DNA of 64,000 nt from Chitinophagaceae bacterium (GCA_027484165.1 JAIXWH010000102.1:31926-95925); one strand, 5' to 3'; shown: positions 51,887 to 61,688, numbered from the stretch's first letter. The notes: a model not told the origin generated them from the letters alone. Translations and numbers: made by a program.

Positions 51887-52504
51887 TCACTTCAAACTCC
51901 TCTTCCAAATAATATACCTTTGAATAAGTACGACAAGATTGCAATTATTTTTTAAGGTCATTCTGTTTATATAGGTATTTAAAGTATTCAAGGTAATTTC
52001 TAGCTCTTTGGCAATATTTTTCCTTGGTTTTTGAGACAGCAAATAATTTAAAATCCGCTCATCATTCCCATTTAGATCAGGAATTAGAATTTCGTTATAT
52101 ATTGGGCTTGCAATACTTTGTTGCCTACAAAAATTGCATACAAAATTTTCAATTGTTTTGTAATTTATAAGCGCATTTCGCAGATCGTCAATATTCCCCA
52201 TTTTGGATATAAATGCAACAACACCAATATCGAGCGCCTTATCTATAAATGCTTTATTGTAATGACCAGTAAATATGATGCATTTGATATTATTTTTTTT
52301 AGCAAGCTCAACAACTGAGAACCTTTTTTCACCATTAAAGTCTAAGTCAGCAAGTATTATTTCAAATTCAAAAGATTTAATAAACTGAATAGCTGTGTTT
52401 ATATCTGTAGCTGACTTAATAATTGCATTGGGGTAAATTTCCAAAATAAAATTGGAGAGTATATTTATTAATATTGGTTGATCCTCTGTTATTAGTACTC
52501 TCAT
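51887..52504 (-). CDS. LuxR-type response regulator
   Basis: A 205-aa protein. Receiver domain: RVLITEDQPILINIL, then EIILADLDFNGEK with the phosphate-accepting Asp, IKCIIFTGHYN, and AFISKMGN (Lys). The C-terminal HTH reads NDERILNYLLSQKPRKNIAKELEITLNTLNTY, a LuxR/NarL type. It overlaps the histidine kinase gene by 4 bp, forming a two-component system. Targets may include the palindromes at 54.15 kb; not shown. Confidence 0.85.
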   Translation of the reverse strand: MRVLITEDQPILINILSNFILEIYPNAIIKSATDINTAIQFIKSFEFEIILADLDFNGEKRFSVVELAKKNNIKCIIFTGHYNKAFIDKALDIGVVAFISKMGNIDDLRNALINYKTIENFVCNFCRQQSIASPIYNEILIPDLNGNDERILNYLLSQKPRKNIAKELEITLNTLNTYINRMTLKNNCNLVVLIQRYIIWKRSLK

Positions 52505-53235
52505 GAGAAAATGCCTTTAAATGTAAAACGCTCTGTTTTTATATCTTCATTTATACTCGATTCGTATTTACCAGACAATAATTCTAGACGTTGTTTCATT
52601 ATTTTTAGTCCTCTCCTAGAAGCAGTTCCTTTATGTTCAATTTTATTTTTTGGATCAATCTCAAAATGAACAGAACAGATTAAATCACATTCATTTTGTG
52701 TGCATACCAAATTATAAATTGGGGAGCCTGTATATTTTATTACATTAATCAAACTTTCCTGAATAATTCTAAATATTTGAATTGAATGTTGTTTTGATAT
52801 TTTGGGACTAAAATCAGAGTGTATAACAATCTTTTTATTCTCTGAACTAAGTTTTTGAGTTAATATTTGTAGCGCTACATTCAAGTCCCCATCTAATAAC
52901 TCACTTGGAAAAATGCTCTCATTTATCTTTGTCAAATAAATCTCAAATTTGTTGATTTCATTTAGCCATACTTTTTCATCTTCAATTGTTATGAGTCCCT
53001 TTTTTTTAATAAATTCTTTTAAAGGCAAAGTAAATGGAGAAATAGCATCATGTAATTCTCTTGAAATAATAATTTTTTCATTTTCAACCTGGTTAAAATA
53101 ATGAGATTTTAATTTTCTTTGAGTTCTGATGCTTCTTTTGTAGTGCAAGTAAATAAATACAAATCCCACAAGAAAGCAGATGCATATAGGAATAACCAAT
53201 AACAAAAAGTAAGACTCAAAAGTTTTTTGAAACAT
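52501..53235 (-). CDS. Histidine kinase (HisKA_3 type, N-terminal membrane helix)
   Basis: A 244-aa kinase. Membrane helix at about 9-30. HisKA_3: KIIISRELHDAISPFTLPLK with the phospho-His. HATPase N-box: FRIIQESLINVIKY. A GxGL motif follows in SRRGLKIMKQRLELLSG. The usual DxGxG box is not evident, so nucleotide binding may be unusual. Overlaps the response regulator (4 bp) and the 53216-53821 gene (20 bp). Confidence 0.8.
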   Translation of the reverse strand: MFQKTFESYFLLLVIPICICFLVGFVFIYLHYKRSIRTQRKLKSHYFNQVENEKIIISRELHDAISPFTLPLKEFIKKKGLITIEDEKVWLNEINKFEIYLTKINESIFPSELLDGDLNVALQILTQKLSSENKKIVIHSDFSPKISKQHSIQIFRIIQESLINVIKYTGSPIYNLVCTQNECDLICSVHFEIDPKNKIEHKGTASRRGLKIMKQRLELLSGKYESSINEDIKTERFTFKGIFS

Positions 53236-53821
53236 AAAAGATGTAAATTAATCGAATCACATTTAAGTATGCTAAGTAGAAATTTAGAAAAACCATCCAA
53301 ATCGATATCTTAAATTCTATAACATGATAAAAGCCTAAATAATAAAATAGATCTATTACAATAAAGCCTAATAATAAAAAGAAAAAATAATTTACTGCTT
53401 TCAGTTTTATATTAAATTGAAAACAACGAAGAAGACAAGTTGTTATTGCTACTAAATATAAAAAAATAATAATTATAAAAACATACTTAAATAAGTATGC
53501 GTAGATTGAATTAAAATCAACACAAATACAAAAAATTGGAATCAATGTAAACAATAAAAATTGTAAGATATTTCTCATACCATTATTGATATACTTAGAA
53601 ATAATTACATAAAAAGGAAAGACCAAAGAATATAAGAAAACTAAGTTCTGGGATGCATTATAATGATTTTGAAAATACAAACTCCACATATCAAAAATCG
53701 CACCCAGTTGCAATATGTATGTAATATTCTTTAGTTCATGGAGAATTTTATTTTTTTTCCATTGAATTATTACGGTAAAAATAAAAATAGCAAAAAATAC
53801 TACAGCTGTAAATACTCGCAT
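53216..53821 (-). CDS. Polytopic membrane protein (sensor-like)
   Basis: A 201-aa protein with six or seven hydrophobic segments and short loops, such as VFTAVVFFAIFIFTVIIQW and YVFIIIIFLYLVAITTCLL. It starts 1 bp before the end of the 53822-54142 gene and overlaps the kinase gene, so it is probably the input module of the two-component system. Family not recognised. Confidence 0.65.
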   Translation of the reverse strand: MRVFTAVVFFAIFIFTVIIQWKKNKILHELKNITYILQLGAIFDMWSLYFQNHYNASQNLVFLYSLVFPFYVIISKYINNGMRNILQFLLFTLIPIFCICVDFNSIYAYLFKYVFIIIIFLYLVAITTCLLRCFQFNIKLKAVNYFFFLLLGFIVIDLFYYLGFYHVIEFKISIWMVFLNFYLAYLNVIRLIYIFYVSKNF

Positions 53822-54142
53822 TTATATTTTAATTAATGGAGTAGGACCTCCAAAGCATTGTTTTGGACACGAAAAAGCTTTGTCTGCAATATATCCATCT
53901 GTCATGTCATTAAAATCTTTGTTATAACCAACTAATACAAATGTAATCTTGTTCTCTTCATTTAAAGCATTATAAATTCTTATCCCCTCACAGCCTTCCT
54001 GATCTAAAATTTGCGATATAATTTCTCTTTCAAAAATAGCTGATATGGTTTGCTCTTTCCCGATTTCAGATCCTTGAAAAGCATGTGTAAGTTTAACTGC
54101 TTCTTCTAATTTGATAAATTCTGCCATAGTTTTTTTATTCAA
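53822..54142 (-). CDS. Small protein with Cys-containing C-terminus
   Basis: A 106-aa protein. It begins MNKKTMAEFIKLEEAVKLTH and ends SCPKQCFGGPTPLIKI. The C-terminal CxxxC next to a Gly-Gly could suggest a precursor peptide, but the body is too folded (ITFVLVGYNKD) to be a simple leader. First gene in the four-gene unit 54142-51887. Function not known. Confidence 0.5.
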   Translation of the reverse strand: MNKKTMAEFIKLEEAVKLTHAFQGSEIGKEQTISAIFEREIISQILDQEGCEGIRIYNALNEENKITFVLVGYNKDFNDMTDGYIADKAFSCPKQCFGGPTPLIKI

Positions 54143-54153
54143 ATATCGAGAAT

Positions 54154-54170
54154 TGTATCAAATTAATACA
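54154..54170. promoter_or_regulatory. Operator-like palindrome, copy 1 of 3
   Basis: TGTATCAAATTAATACA, identical to 15560-15576. It is 12 bp upstream of the start of 53822-54142 and in the divergent region with 54331. Confidence 0.6.
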
Positions 54171-54185
54171 ATGAAATGCTAAATA

Positions 54186-54202
54186 TGTATTAATCTGATA
54201 CA
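54186..54202. promoter_or_regulatory. Operator-like palindrome, copy 2 of 3
   Basis: TGTATTAATCTGATACA, identical to 58454-58470. It is 15 bp from copy 1 and 25 bp from copy 3. Confidence 0.6.
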
Positions 54203-54227
54203 TTTATTTAAAAACGCAATGAATTAC

Positions 54228-54244
54228 TGTATTAAAGTAATACA
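54228..54244. promoter_or_regulatory. Operator-like palindrome, copy 3 of 3
   Basis: TGTATTAAAGTAATACA, a near perfect palindrome with arms TGTATTA and TAATACA, 86 bp upstream of the metalloprotease gene start at 54331. Confidence 0.6.
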
Positions 54245-54330
54245 AAAGTAAATTCTTACATCTAATAAGAATCTATTTTTCTTCATAAAATCAGTTCTTT
54301 TAGTGTAACGTTTAAACAATAATTATAAAA

Positions 54331-56154
54331 ATGAAACAAAAATCAACTTTAAAAAAAATTGAGTTCTTGAAACTTACTTTATTCCTTACTGTAAGTCTTT
54401 TTTGCAGTTGTAAAAAAGACATTGACAATTCTAGCATTAATACTGCTAAACAATTAAATAAAATAACATTACCATTAACAAAGAACCCTTACTCTCTTCG
54501 AAATGTACAAAAAGCAAAACTAAAAGTATCAACTAAATATAGCTCAAATAGTTTAGCTAGATGTTCTAGCAGTGATTTGCCACAATATGTATATTTTAGA
54601 TTTAGACCTGATGAACTTGATAGTGAAGCTTTTCAAGCGCTTGAAAATGATTCTACGGTTAGATTACTTGATTTTCCATTTGCAAATGCAGCTATATACA
54701 ATGAAGATTTTGCTTTAGATGAAAATAAAAAGGAAAGACTTACAGATGGAAACATTTATGGTGTAACAAGCATTGAAAATAAAAATATATTAGATATAGT
54801 AAAATCAAACGAAAAATTAAAAACAGAATTTCTTGATACCCTTGCCTTAATTCCAGAGGAAGATACTGCACTTCAATATCAAGCTTTTCGAGAAGCTGGT
54901 GGTAGTGATGAACAAATAGCAAGATTAAGACTTTGTTTATTTAAAAGGCCTACGGGTTATGTTCGTTATTGGGATGATGAATATAGAAGATTGGAACCAG
55001 TAAGAAACATGCAAGTTTGGGGTTTAGTATTTGGCATTCCTCTTCATACTTACTCTGATGATAATGGCTATTACAGATTCCCCTGGCGTTTTAGCGTTGG
55101 CACAATTATGGGAACTCATGCAAAAAATAGTAGAGTTAACATTAAGCCTTTTAACACCATGGGAGGCTTTTTTCAAGTAATTAGTCAGTTAATTGTAAAT
55201 TTTGTTGTGGGTTCTGTTCATGTCAAAGGATGGGTTAGTAGTTGCAGTATGAGAGATGATGTAAACTTTGATTTTTACGAGCATAAGCAAAATAAATATT
55301 GGAGCCAGTTATTAAATGCTTATTATTTTCATGATCGATTTGCAGCGAACGATGGAATAAAAAATGCACCTGAAAGAATGATATGCTACGCACATTGGGC
55401 AGATGAAAAAGATTTTGGAAATGCTAGTACTCCGATGTTATACCACATGACAGGAGGTCAATTAACTGACCCATTCATAGAACACATGTTTGGCAACCCA
55501 GTAACAGGAACATTATTGGGTTTGATTCATGGACTACTACCTGATATGACTTTCAAAGTTTGTGGAGGTTCTCAACCGGATTATTATAATACTCGTTTAG
55601 CTCAAACAGCATTTCATGAACTTGGACATGCTTCTATGTACCGTCAAGTTGGTGCAGGTTGGCATTGGGCTTTGGCTTGGGCGGAGCTAACTAACAATTG
55701 TAGTGGCAATAAGCCATATTGTGATGGAAATTATAGTGGAGCTGGTCATGTATCTGTTGCAGAAAGTTGGGCTGAGTTTATAGGGACCAATAACGGAATA
55801 AGACGTTATCCTAATGGCTTTATTAAAGCTTCTTATCTTTCAAATAGCTACTACTCATCAGGCAGCTATCCATTAGGCTACTACCCTATGACTTATTTAT
55901 TAGAAAATGAATTTTGGTTTTTTGATGGGAAATGGATTCCTTATGGAGTGTATAATGATCTAAATGATAAATACGACAGTAATGAATTTTGGGATAATAT
56001 TGAAGGGGTAACCATAAAGCAGTTATATGATGTATTAGGCTCTGACCTTGGATCAATGTGTGACTATGAAAACAAATTTATGATACAAAATCCTCAATAC
56101 AATTCTACAGATGTGAACAATATTTTTTATTACCATGCGGTATCATGTAAATAA
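54331..56154 (+). CDS. Zinc-metalloprotease-type lipoprotein
   Basis: A 607-aa lipoprotein: signal and lipobox LFLTVSLFCSCKKD (Cys about 27). The C-terminal third has LAQTAFHELGHASMYRQ (HExxH zinc site) and SVAESWAEFIGT, whose Glu may be the third ligand. The mid part carries conserved Trp/Tyr/Arg-rich blocks (RPTGYVRYWDDEYRRLEPV) of a carboxypeptidase-regulatory or similar beta domain (VWGLVFGIPLHTYSDDNG). It is exported to the cell surface or periplasm. The next gene overlaps by a few bases. Confidence 0.8.
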   Translation: MKQKSTLKKIEFLKLTLFLTVSLFCSCKKDIDNSSINTAKQLNKITLPLTKNPYSLRNVQKAKLKVSTKYSSNSLARCSSSDLPQYVYFRFRPDELDSEAFQALENDSTVRLLDFPFANAAIYNEDFALDENKKERLTDGNIYGVTSIENKNILDIVKSNEKLKTEFLDTLALIPEEDTALQYQAFREAGGSDEQIARLRLCLFKRPTGYVRYWDDEYRRLEPVRNMQVWGLVFGIPLHTYSDDNGYYRFPWRFSVGTIMGTHAKNSRVNIKPFNTMGGFFQVISQLIVNFVVGSVHVKGWVSSCSMRDDVNFDFYEHKQNKYWSQLLNAYYFHDRFAANDGIKNAPERMICYAHWADEKDFGNASTPMLYHMTGGQLTDPFIEHMFGNPVTGTLLGLIHGLLPDMTFKVCGGSQPDYYNTRLAQTAFHELGHASMYRQVGAGWHWALAWAELTNNCSGNKPYCDGNYSGAGHVSVAESWAEFIGTNNGIRRYPNGFIKASYLSNSYYSSGSYPLGYYPMTYLLENEFWFFDGKWIPYGVYNDLNDKYDSNEFWDNIEGVTIKQLYDVLGSDLGSMCDYENKFMIQNPQYNSTDVNNIFYYHAVSCK

Positions 56155-56161
56155 TCTCAAT

Positions 56162-56812
56162 ATGCGATTGTCATTTATATTATTTTTATTTTCCTTTTTT
56201 AGCGCTTGTACACCTAGAGGAATTGATGATATGTCACTAGGTGGAACTTTTCAGATAAAAGCAAAAATATTGAATCCACAAGACACTCTTAACCTTGGGG
56301 ATAGCTTAAAAGTTGTTTTTGAAATTCCTGATACTATTTTTCTTCAAGGAGGAATACCATACAATGTTGGGGATAGTTCTAAATCTATCATTTTAACCGA
56401 CAAAATTAGTTGTGCTCCACAAGAAAAAGTTGAAATTGCGGACTCTACAACATCAGGGGGAATAACATTAGCATCAATAAACAATTCTTGTGTTACATAT
56501 GCTGATCCTGGTTATTTCATTAATGATGGTCTAAATCTTGTAAAATCAAACAACAGGCTTTATGCAAAATATTTTTTGATTCCTAAAAAGAAAGGTGTTT
56601 TTATATTAAGTAATTGGACTGCTACTGGTGGCTATTTTTCTGGTGTATCATCATTAGGGAAAATTAGCTGCAGAATTGTTTTTGATTTTGATGTTGCCAA
56701 TAAGCATCATTATTTACTGCAGTCTGCAATTGGCGCTAATAATGACATCTCTTCTATGATTAATGATAGGGCAAGTCATGGACAGGGAGTTTATGTGTTT
56801 GCTGTTAAATAA
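56162..56812 (+). CDS. Small lipoprotein
   Basis: Start chosen at the ATG at 56162 (MRLSFILFLFSFFSACTPRG), since it gives a clean lipobox; an upstream ATG at 56135 overlaps the protease gene. Product 216 aa; mature part beta-rich (FQIKAKILNPQDTLNLGDSLKVVFEIPD). Partner of the metalloprotease by operon position. Function not known. Confidence 0.65.
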   Translation: MRLSFILFLFSFFSACTPRGIDDMSLGGTFQIKAKILNPQDTLNLGDSLKVVFEIPDTIFLQGGIPYNVGDSSKSIILTDKISCAPQEKVEIADSTTSGGITLASINNSCVTYADPGYFINDGLNLVKSNNRLYAKYFLIPKKKGVFILSNWTATGGYFSGVSSLGKISCRIVFDFDVANKHHYLLQSAIGANNDISSMINDRASHGQGVYVFAVK

Positions 56813-56908
56813 ATAAAATGGTTGTTTGAAGGAAATTACAATAAAAAACACAAATTTCTTTAAAGATAAAAATGAATTAATTGTGGTCCTAAGATTTTAT
56901 GGTCTAAT

Positions 56909-56951
56909 TTTTAAAAATTCTCAATAGGATTTCTATTGGGAATTTTTAAAA
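56909..56951 (+). terminator. Hairpin terminator before the SIR2 gene
   Basis: Arms 56909-56927 (ending TTCTCAATAG) and 56933-56951 (starting CTATTGGGAATTT) pair nearly perfectly across a 5-nt loop, ending the lipoprotein operon. The SIR2 gene starts 14 bp later, so a promoter for it must lie within this stretch or read-through occurs. Confidence 0.6.
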
Positions 56952-56964
56952 TAGTAGTTAAGAT

Positions 56965-58185
56965 ATGGAAAATAAAAACTCAAATAAGCCCAAACCTACA
57001 AAGGTCTCTGAGAGTAAAGAAAAACATTTAGAAAATTTTATTGAATTATACTCTAGATTAAACGTACCAATATACTCCAACGATGTACTAAAATCGAACC
57101 TATTTAAAAACTATTTTGAAAAACTAGTTAATTATAAAGACTTTAGCGGTGCATTAAGCAATATTCGAAACACACTTCATCACAATTTTACAAAAGCCGA
57201 TCAGAGTCAAATTGTTCGAGAAATTAAACAATGTTATAAAAAGGAAAAGTTAGTCCTTGTACTTGGCGCTGGAGTCTCAATGAATTATGGGCTTCCAAGT
57301 TGGGATATTTTACTTCAAAAACTAATGGTTACTACTCTTGAAAAGGAAAAAAATGCTTCAGGGCTTTTATCTAAATTGTTTTCAAAAATATTTAACCCAA
57401 GCCCACTAATAGCAGGTCGATATCTCCAAAAATATTTTGAAACAAATAATAATTCGTTTGAAGAGGCTGTCCGAAAAGTATTGTACGAAGAAATTATCAG
57501 AACAATTCCTTCTCCATTAATTGACGAAATAGTCAGGCTATGTATTGCACCTGGAAAAAGTCCAAACCTAAACTCAATTATCACCTATAATTTTGATGAT
57601 ATCTTAGAACAAAGTATAGCAAATAGCAAATTGGATTTACCTTTTAAACCTGTTTATGGTAAAGGTGTTGATGTAGAAACTGGAGAACTTCCAATTTATC
57701 ATGTTCATGGATTTCTTCCAGAAAATTCTAAACTTACCGATTCTCACCAAATTACTTTTGGCGAGAATATTTACCATCAACAATATACCGATACATATAG
57801 TTGGAACAATATTGTTCAAATAAATAAATTTAGAGAAAATAATTGCCTTTTTATTGGCACTTCTCTAACTGATCCTAACACGCGTAGACTTCTTGATATA
57901 TCTAATCAACAAAGAACAGCAACGAAAGGATCACATTTCATCTTTAAACTTCGTTACAAATCAGAAGATGTAAAAAAAGCATTAGAAATGCTTTTAAATC
58001 AAAACAAAGATTTGCTTATTGAAAAATCAAATACCAAATTACAATTAGACGAAACCGTAAAAGCTTTAATAGAAATTATTGAATCATTCGAAGAAAATGA
58101 TTTAAAATCATTTGGAATTAAAACTATCTGGATAAATAATTTTTCAGATATTCCAGATATTTTAAAGCAAGTTAGAAAAACCTAA
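56965..58185 (+). CDS. SIR2-domain defence protein
   Basis: A 406-aa protein. SIR2 fold at about 85-310: KLVLVLGAGVSMNYGLPSW (Gly-rich NAD site), NSIITYNFDDILE, PIYHVHGFLPE with the catalytic His. The N-terminal 85 residues are helical; the C-terminal 90 have no clear domain. Such proteins deplete NAD when triggered by phage. Single gene between two terminator-like signals. High confidence in the fold, moderate in the defence role. Confidence 0.82.
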   Translation: MENKNSNKPKPTKVSESKEKHLENFIELYSRLNVPIYSNDVLKSNLFKNYFEKLVNYKDFSGALSNIRNTLHHNFTKADQSQIVREIKQCYKKEKLVLVLGAGVSMNYGLPSWDILLQKLMVTTLEKEKNASGLLSKLFSKIFNPSPLIAGRYLQKYFETNNNSFEEAVRKVLYEEIIRTIPSPLIDEIVRLCIAPGKSPNLNSIITYNFDDILEQSIANSKLDLPFKPVYGKGVDVETGELPIYHVHGFLPENSKLTDSHQITFGENIYHQQYTDTYSWNNIVQINKFRENNCLFIGTSLTDPNTRRLLDISNQQRTATKGSHFIFKLRYKSEDVKKALEMLLNQNKDLLIEKSNTKLQLDETVKALIEIIESFEENDLKSFGIKTIWINNFSDIPDILKQVRKT

Positions 58186-58829
58186 ATGTTCAAGTAGTCA
58201 TTGATTCTAATATTGATTGTTAAGTAGTCCCCCTAAATATTTACGAATAGATCTGTATTCGAATCAAATATGCCCAATTAAAATCATAGATATCAATTGA
58301 AATTTTGGAGCCTTTTTTTGGATATTACTACAATAGATATAATGTAAGCAAAATACATAAAGGCAGTTGGATTTGATTATTCATGTAGAAATCAAAATTG
58401 TGTATTAAATGTTTCATGTTTAACTCTATTTAGCTTTACTATCTTAATAAATATGTATTAATCTGATACATATTAAGGATACATGTACTCTTAATCATTA
58501 ACACTGAATTATCTTGCTGAGGCAATTGATTTATGTTATAGAAAATTTAGATTAAAAAGTCCGAATAATTACACCCAATTTGTACTGCTTTTTTAGTGGT
58601 GATTAATTTTTGGAAAGTTGTTCAATTTTTGATTCTTTTTAAATTTTTTAAATAAAAGAATACCGATAAATCATAACTCATTAACCTATCTGAATATAAA
58701 CTGGGAAATTGAGAGTTGAAGTTTTAGCAATATTCTTTTTTACAATAATTAAAAATCAATACTTATAACAGTATAACAGTTATTTGATATAACATTCAAA
58801 TAAATTATTAATTATATAAAAAATACAAA
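58186..58829. other. Gene-free 644-bp stretch with one palindrome
   Basis: No frame here looks coding. It has runs of A/T and the 17-bp palindrome at 58454-58470, plus a possible promoter near 58760-58810. Confidence 0.5.
58454..58470. promoter_or_regulatory. Operator-like palindrome TGTATTAATCTGATACA
   Basis: Identical to 54186-54202. It lies in the gap upstream of the 58830 gene. Confidence 0.6.
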
Positions 58830-59162
58830 ATGATAAAATCAGACATCCGAGCTTTTAAAATTGTAGTAGACAATCGAGAAAACTGCGCAACACTTATTTG
58901 TGTTACATATCGCATAGGTACCATAGGAGATTTTTATGGTGCTGAATTCTACCAACTTGTAACAACATTTGATAACTCAACTTTTTCTATCCCAAATAGC
59001 AGATCCGCAACATTTCAAGAGGAACTTAGAGTTACTTCTAAAGCATTCGCTATTGCTCCAGAGCAAAGACAGAATGTTGAAAATTGGATTAGGAATAAAA
59101 TGCAAGAGGCATACGAATTAGACATTATGGTTAAAATCGAAGATTGCGCAAATAATTCATAA
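58830..59162 (+). CDS. Small cytosolic protein
   Basis: A 110-aa protein, beta-rich at the N-terminus (DIRAFKIVVDNRENCATLICVTYR) and helical at the C-terminus (QRQNVENWIRNKMQEAYEL). No signal. It precedes a lipoprotein gene by 110 bp. Similar size and position to 61689-62033, but no clear sequence similarity. Family not recognised. Confidence 0.5.
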   Translation: MIKSDIRAFKIVVDNRENCATLICVTYRIGTIGDFYGAEFYQLVTTFDNSTFSIPNSRSATFQEELRVTSKAFAIAPEQRQNVENWIRNKMQEAYELDIMVKIEDCANNS

Positions 59163-59272
59163 AATGTATTAAGATCTATTAATGGCATCTTATTTAAGCT
59201 TTAAATCTGAGCAAAAGTTCGTTGCCATATTTAATTGTAATAATAAATTATTAACACCTTAAAAAATAATAA

Positions 59273-60760
59273 ATGAAAAAAGTATTATTATGCATGATAT
59301 TGATTTTATCAATAATTTCCTGTAAAAAAAGTAACGATATTAGTAGAGATACTAGTTCACTTCCAATAGAAATTCCTACTATCAAAAAAGATAAATATTT
59401 TCCAAATGGCATCTTACAATTTAATTCTAAAGAAAGTCTCAATTCATTTTATCATAAAGCTAATACACAAGCTGAATTTATTCCAAATTTGAAAATGAGT
59501 AACTTCAAAAGCTTTAGAAGTGTTGTTAAAAATTTTGAGAGATCTACTTATGCACGCGAAAATCCAGACGAAATTCCAGAAGTAGATACTGCCGAATTTA
59601 TTATGGACTGTAACATAAATTTAGTTGAAGATAATGGCTTGCAAGATATATTAAATAGTGACTTACAAGTTATCGTTGATTCAAAATTATACCAAGAGAC
59701 AAAAATTGGTTTCTTTACTGTTAATCTAGACAATTTATCAGAGTTCATGCAACTAATGACTCAATATAAAGACAGTATTTTATTTAATCCGAACTTTACT
59801 AGTATTCCAGGTGAAATTCCTTTGGGTGATGATAAATATTTGATTAGCGAAGGTATTGAAAGAACTGCACCAGAACCTGAACCTGATAATACCTTAGCCC
59901 AACCAGTTCCTGACTGCGACCCTACCATAGATCCAGATTGCCCTGGTTACCCAGGAGGAGGTGGTGGAGGTACAACAACAGGCAATCCAACTCCTTGTGG
60001 TGAACTACCAACCAATTTTTACTACGAACCACATACAGTCAACACTTCCTTTACAAGTTCTAATTCTATATTTTTTGACGACAGATGTTTTACATTTAAA
60101 ACAAGAAATGTAAACTTCTTTGGTCTAATTCACATTATTGAAATTAAAGCCAAATTGCAACGCAAGAAAAGATTCTTATTCTGGTATTATTGGGGACCTT
60201 CTTATGCTGATGAAATTATTGTTGGTTGTGACAACATGGATTTAGAGACTGATTATATTTTCCCACATCCACAACAATTCAGTGCATTAACTAGACCAGA
60301 TTTTACTGGAATTGCAAATTATAGTATTGGTAATAATACTCTTTCTGTAGTTGGAATAAATGTTAATCAGAATATTCTTGGGTATACATTGAACAATGCT
60401 CAACTGACTAGTTTTATAAACCATACTTATAACAGTTTCATAGGGAACTTATATCAAAATGGATTTCACTACATTGAAAATAATATATTAAGCGCAATTG
60501 ATCCTAGCTATCCATCACAATATGCTTCTTACACGAAAATGGTAAATAGTTTAGATGATCAATACAGATTAAAATTTGTAATTGGTAAAGGTGAGAGAGC
60601 TCAGGGATACTCACATTCAAACCATTGGACCTTTGACTGGCATGTCGGATTTGGAGAAGGTAATAATATAAACTACACCATGAAAGCTGGAAGTTTTTAT
60701 GGGAGAGCAAGAGTGGGTTGTAATTGGTATGGGATTAGAACTGTTGTAGTTCCAAAATAG
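59273..60760 (+). CDS. Lipoprotein with Pro/Gly linker
   Basis: A 495-aa lipoprotein with lipobox LCMILILSIISCKKSND. The N-terminal 200 residues form a mixed domain; a Pro- and Gly-rich linker with CDPTIDPDCPGYPGGGGGG follows, then a C-terminal beta domain (NIDLETDYIF-like strands, HWTFDWHVGFGEG). This plan resembles 31967-33652. Cell-surface protein of unknown function. Confidence 0.65.
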   Translation: MKKVLLCMILILSIISCKKSNDISRDTSSLPIEIPTIKKDKYFPNGILQFNSKESLNSFYHKANTQAEFIPNLKMSNFKSFRSVVKNFERSTYARENPDEIPEVDTAEFIMDCNINLVEDNGLQDILNSDLQVIVDSKLYQETKIGFFTVNLDNLSEFMQLMTQYKDSILFNPNFTSIPGEIPLGDDKYLISEGIERTAPEPEPDNTLAQPVPDCDPTIDPDCPGYPGGGGGGTTTGNPTPCGELPTNFYYEPHTVNTSFTSSNSIFFDDRCFTFKTRNVNFFGLIHIIEIKAKLQRKKRFLFWYYWGPSYADEIIVGCDNMDLETDYIFPHPQQFSALTRPDFTGIANYSIGNNTLSVVGINVNQNILGYTLNNAQLTSFINHTYNSFIGNLYQNGFHYIENNILSAIDPSYPSQYASYTKMVNSLDDQYRLKFVIGKGERAQGYSHSNHWTFDWHVGFGEGNNINYTMKAGSFYGRARVGCNWYGIRTVVVPK

Positions 60761-60770
60761 TCAACACAAT

Positions 60771-60811
60771 TATAAAGTTCCATACTAAGTAGCATAGTAT
60801 GGAACTTTATA
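60771..60811. terminator. 17-bp perfect hairpin terminator
   Basis: TATAAAGTTCCATACTA (60771-60787) and its complement (60795-60811) flank a 7-nt loop, 10 bp after the lipoprotein stop. Works in either direction on paper. Confidence 0.75.
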
Positions 60812-60860
60812 AAAAAATAAATTTAAATTTGTTATCGTTTGTTATCAACATTTTTGCAAA

Positions 60861-61463
60861 ATGAAAATAAAATATCTGTTTATTATTTTGTTATTACCTA
60901 TATCAAGCTTCTCTCAGATTTTTAAAGATAAAGATTATGAAAAAGATAGTATTTATAATGATATATTTAGAATCGTTTGTACAAAGAGTATAATAAATTC
61001 TGTAAGTTTTCAGTATGAAAAAAAAGTAAAAAAAGCGATAACATTATTAGTTGAAGCTGGCCCCACATTAGAAGTTCAACCCTTCGGAGCTCTAGAAGAT
61101 CCATCTAAAAGTAAATATCAATTTAGTTTCTCATTTTTTGGATCATTAGAATCTAGATATTACTTTAATTTGAAACATAGAATTAAAAAACAAAAATCTG
61201 TACATAATTATTCTGCCTTTTATTTTTCTCTACAAGAATATGTGCTTGCAAATCCTTTTGGTTTTATTAATCAAAGAGCCAGCAACTCTTATCAGGGTAA
61301 TCTACAAACTTTTATTAATATTGGATGGCAAAAACAATATCAATCATTATATTTTCACGCTTTTTTAGGCGCAGCTATTTCTCGAAAAACTTTTAGTAAA
61401 TTTTATCCAGATCAGTATATTCAGGGCTCACAATCTGGGCTTTCGTTTGGGATCGTTTTATAA
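60861..61463 (+). CDS. Outer-membrane-barrel-like protein
   Basis: A 200-aa protein with signal peptide (IKYLFIILLLPISSFSQ). The mature part has alternating strands ending in aromatic residues (FSFSFFGSLESRYYFNL, YFHAFLGAAIS), and ends SGLSFGIVL, as in small beta-barrels. No protease or enzyme motif. Function not known. Confidence 0.55.
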   Translation: MKIKYLFIILLLPISSFSQIFKDKDYEKDSIYNDIFRIVCTKSIINSVSFQYEKKVKKAITLLVEAGPTLEVQPFGALEDPSKSKYQFSFSFFGSLESRYYFNLKHRIKKQKSVHNYSAFYFSLQEYVLANPFGFINQRASNSYQGNLQTFINIGWQKQYQSLYFHAFLGAAISRKTFSKFYPDQYIQGSQSGLSFGIVL

Positions 61464-61688
61464 AATTAAATATTTGAATTTTTATAGTTATCAAGTCATT
61501 TAAAAAAAACTGACAAAATGAGAACAAATAAAGAATTTCTGTTCTTCTCAGACAAAATAATTGCAGTTGATTTATTATAAGATTGCAATGTAATCATTTG
61601 TCTAATCTTTAATTCATACATTAATAACAATTAACCTTTTTTAAAAAGTGAAACTACTTCTTTTTAATAGAGAAAATAATAAATAAAT

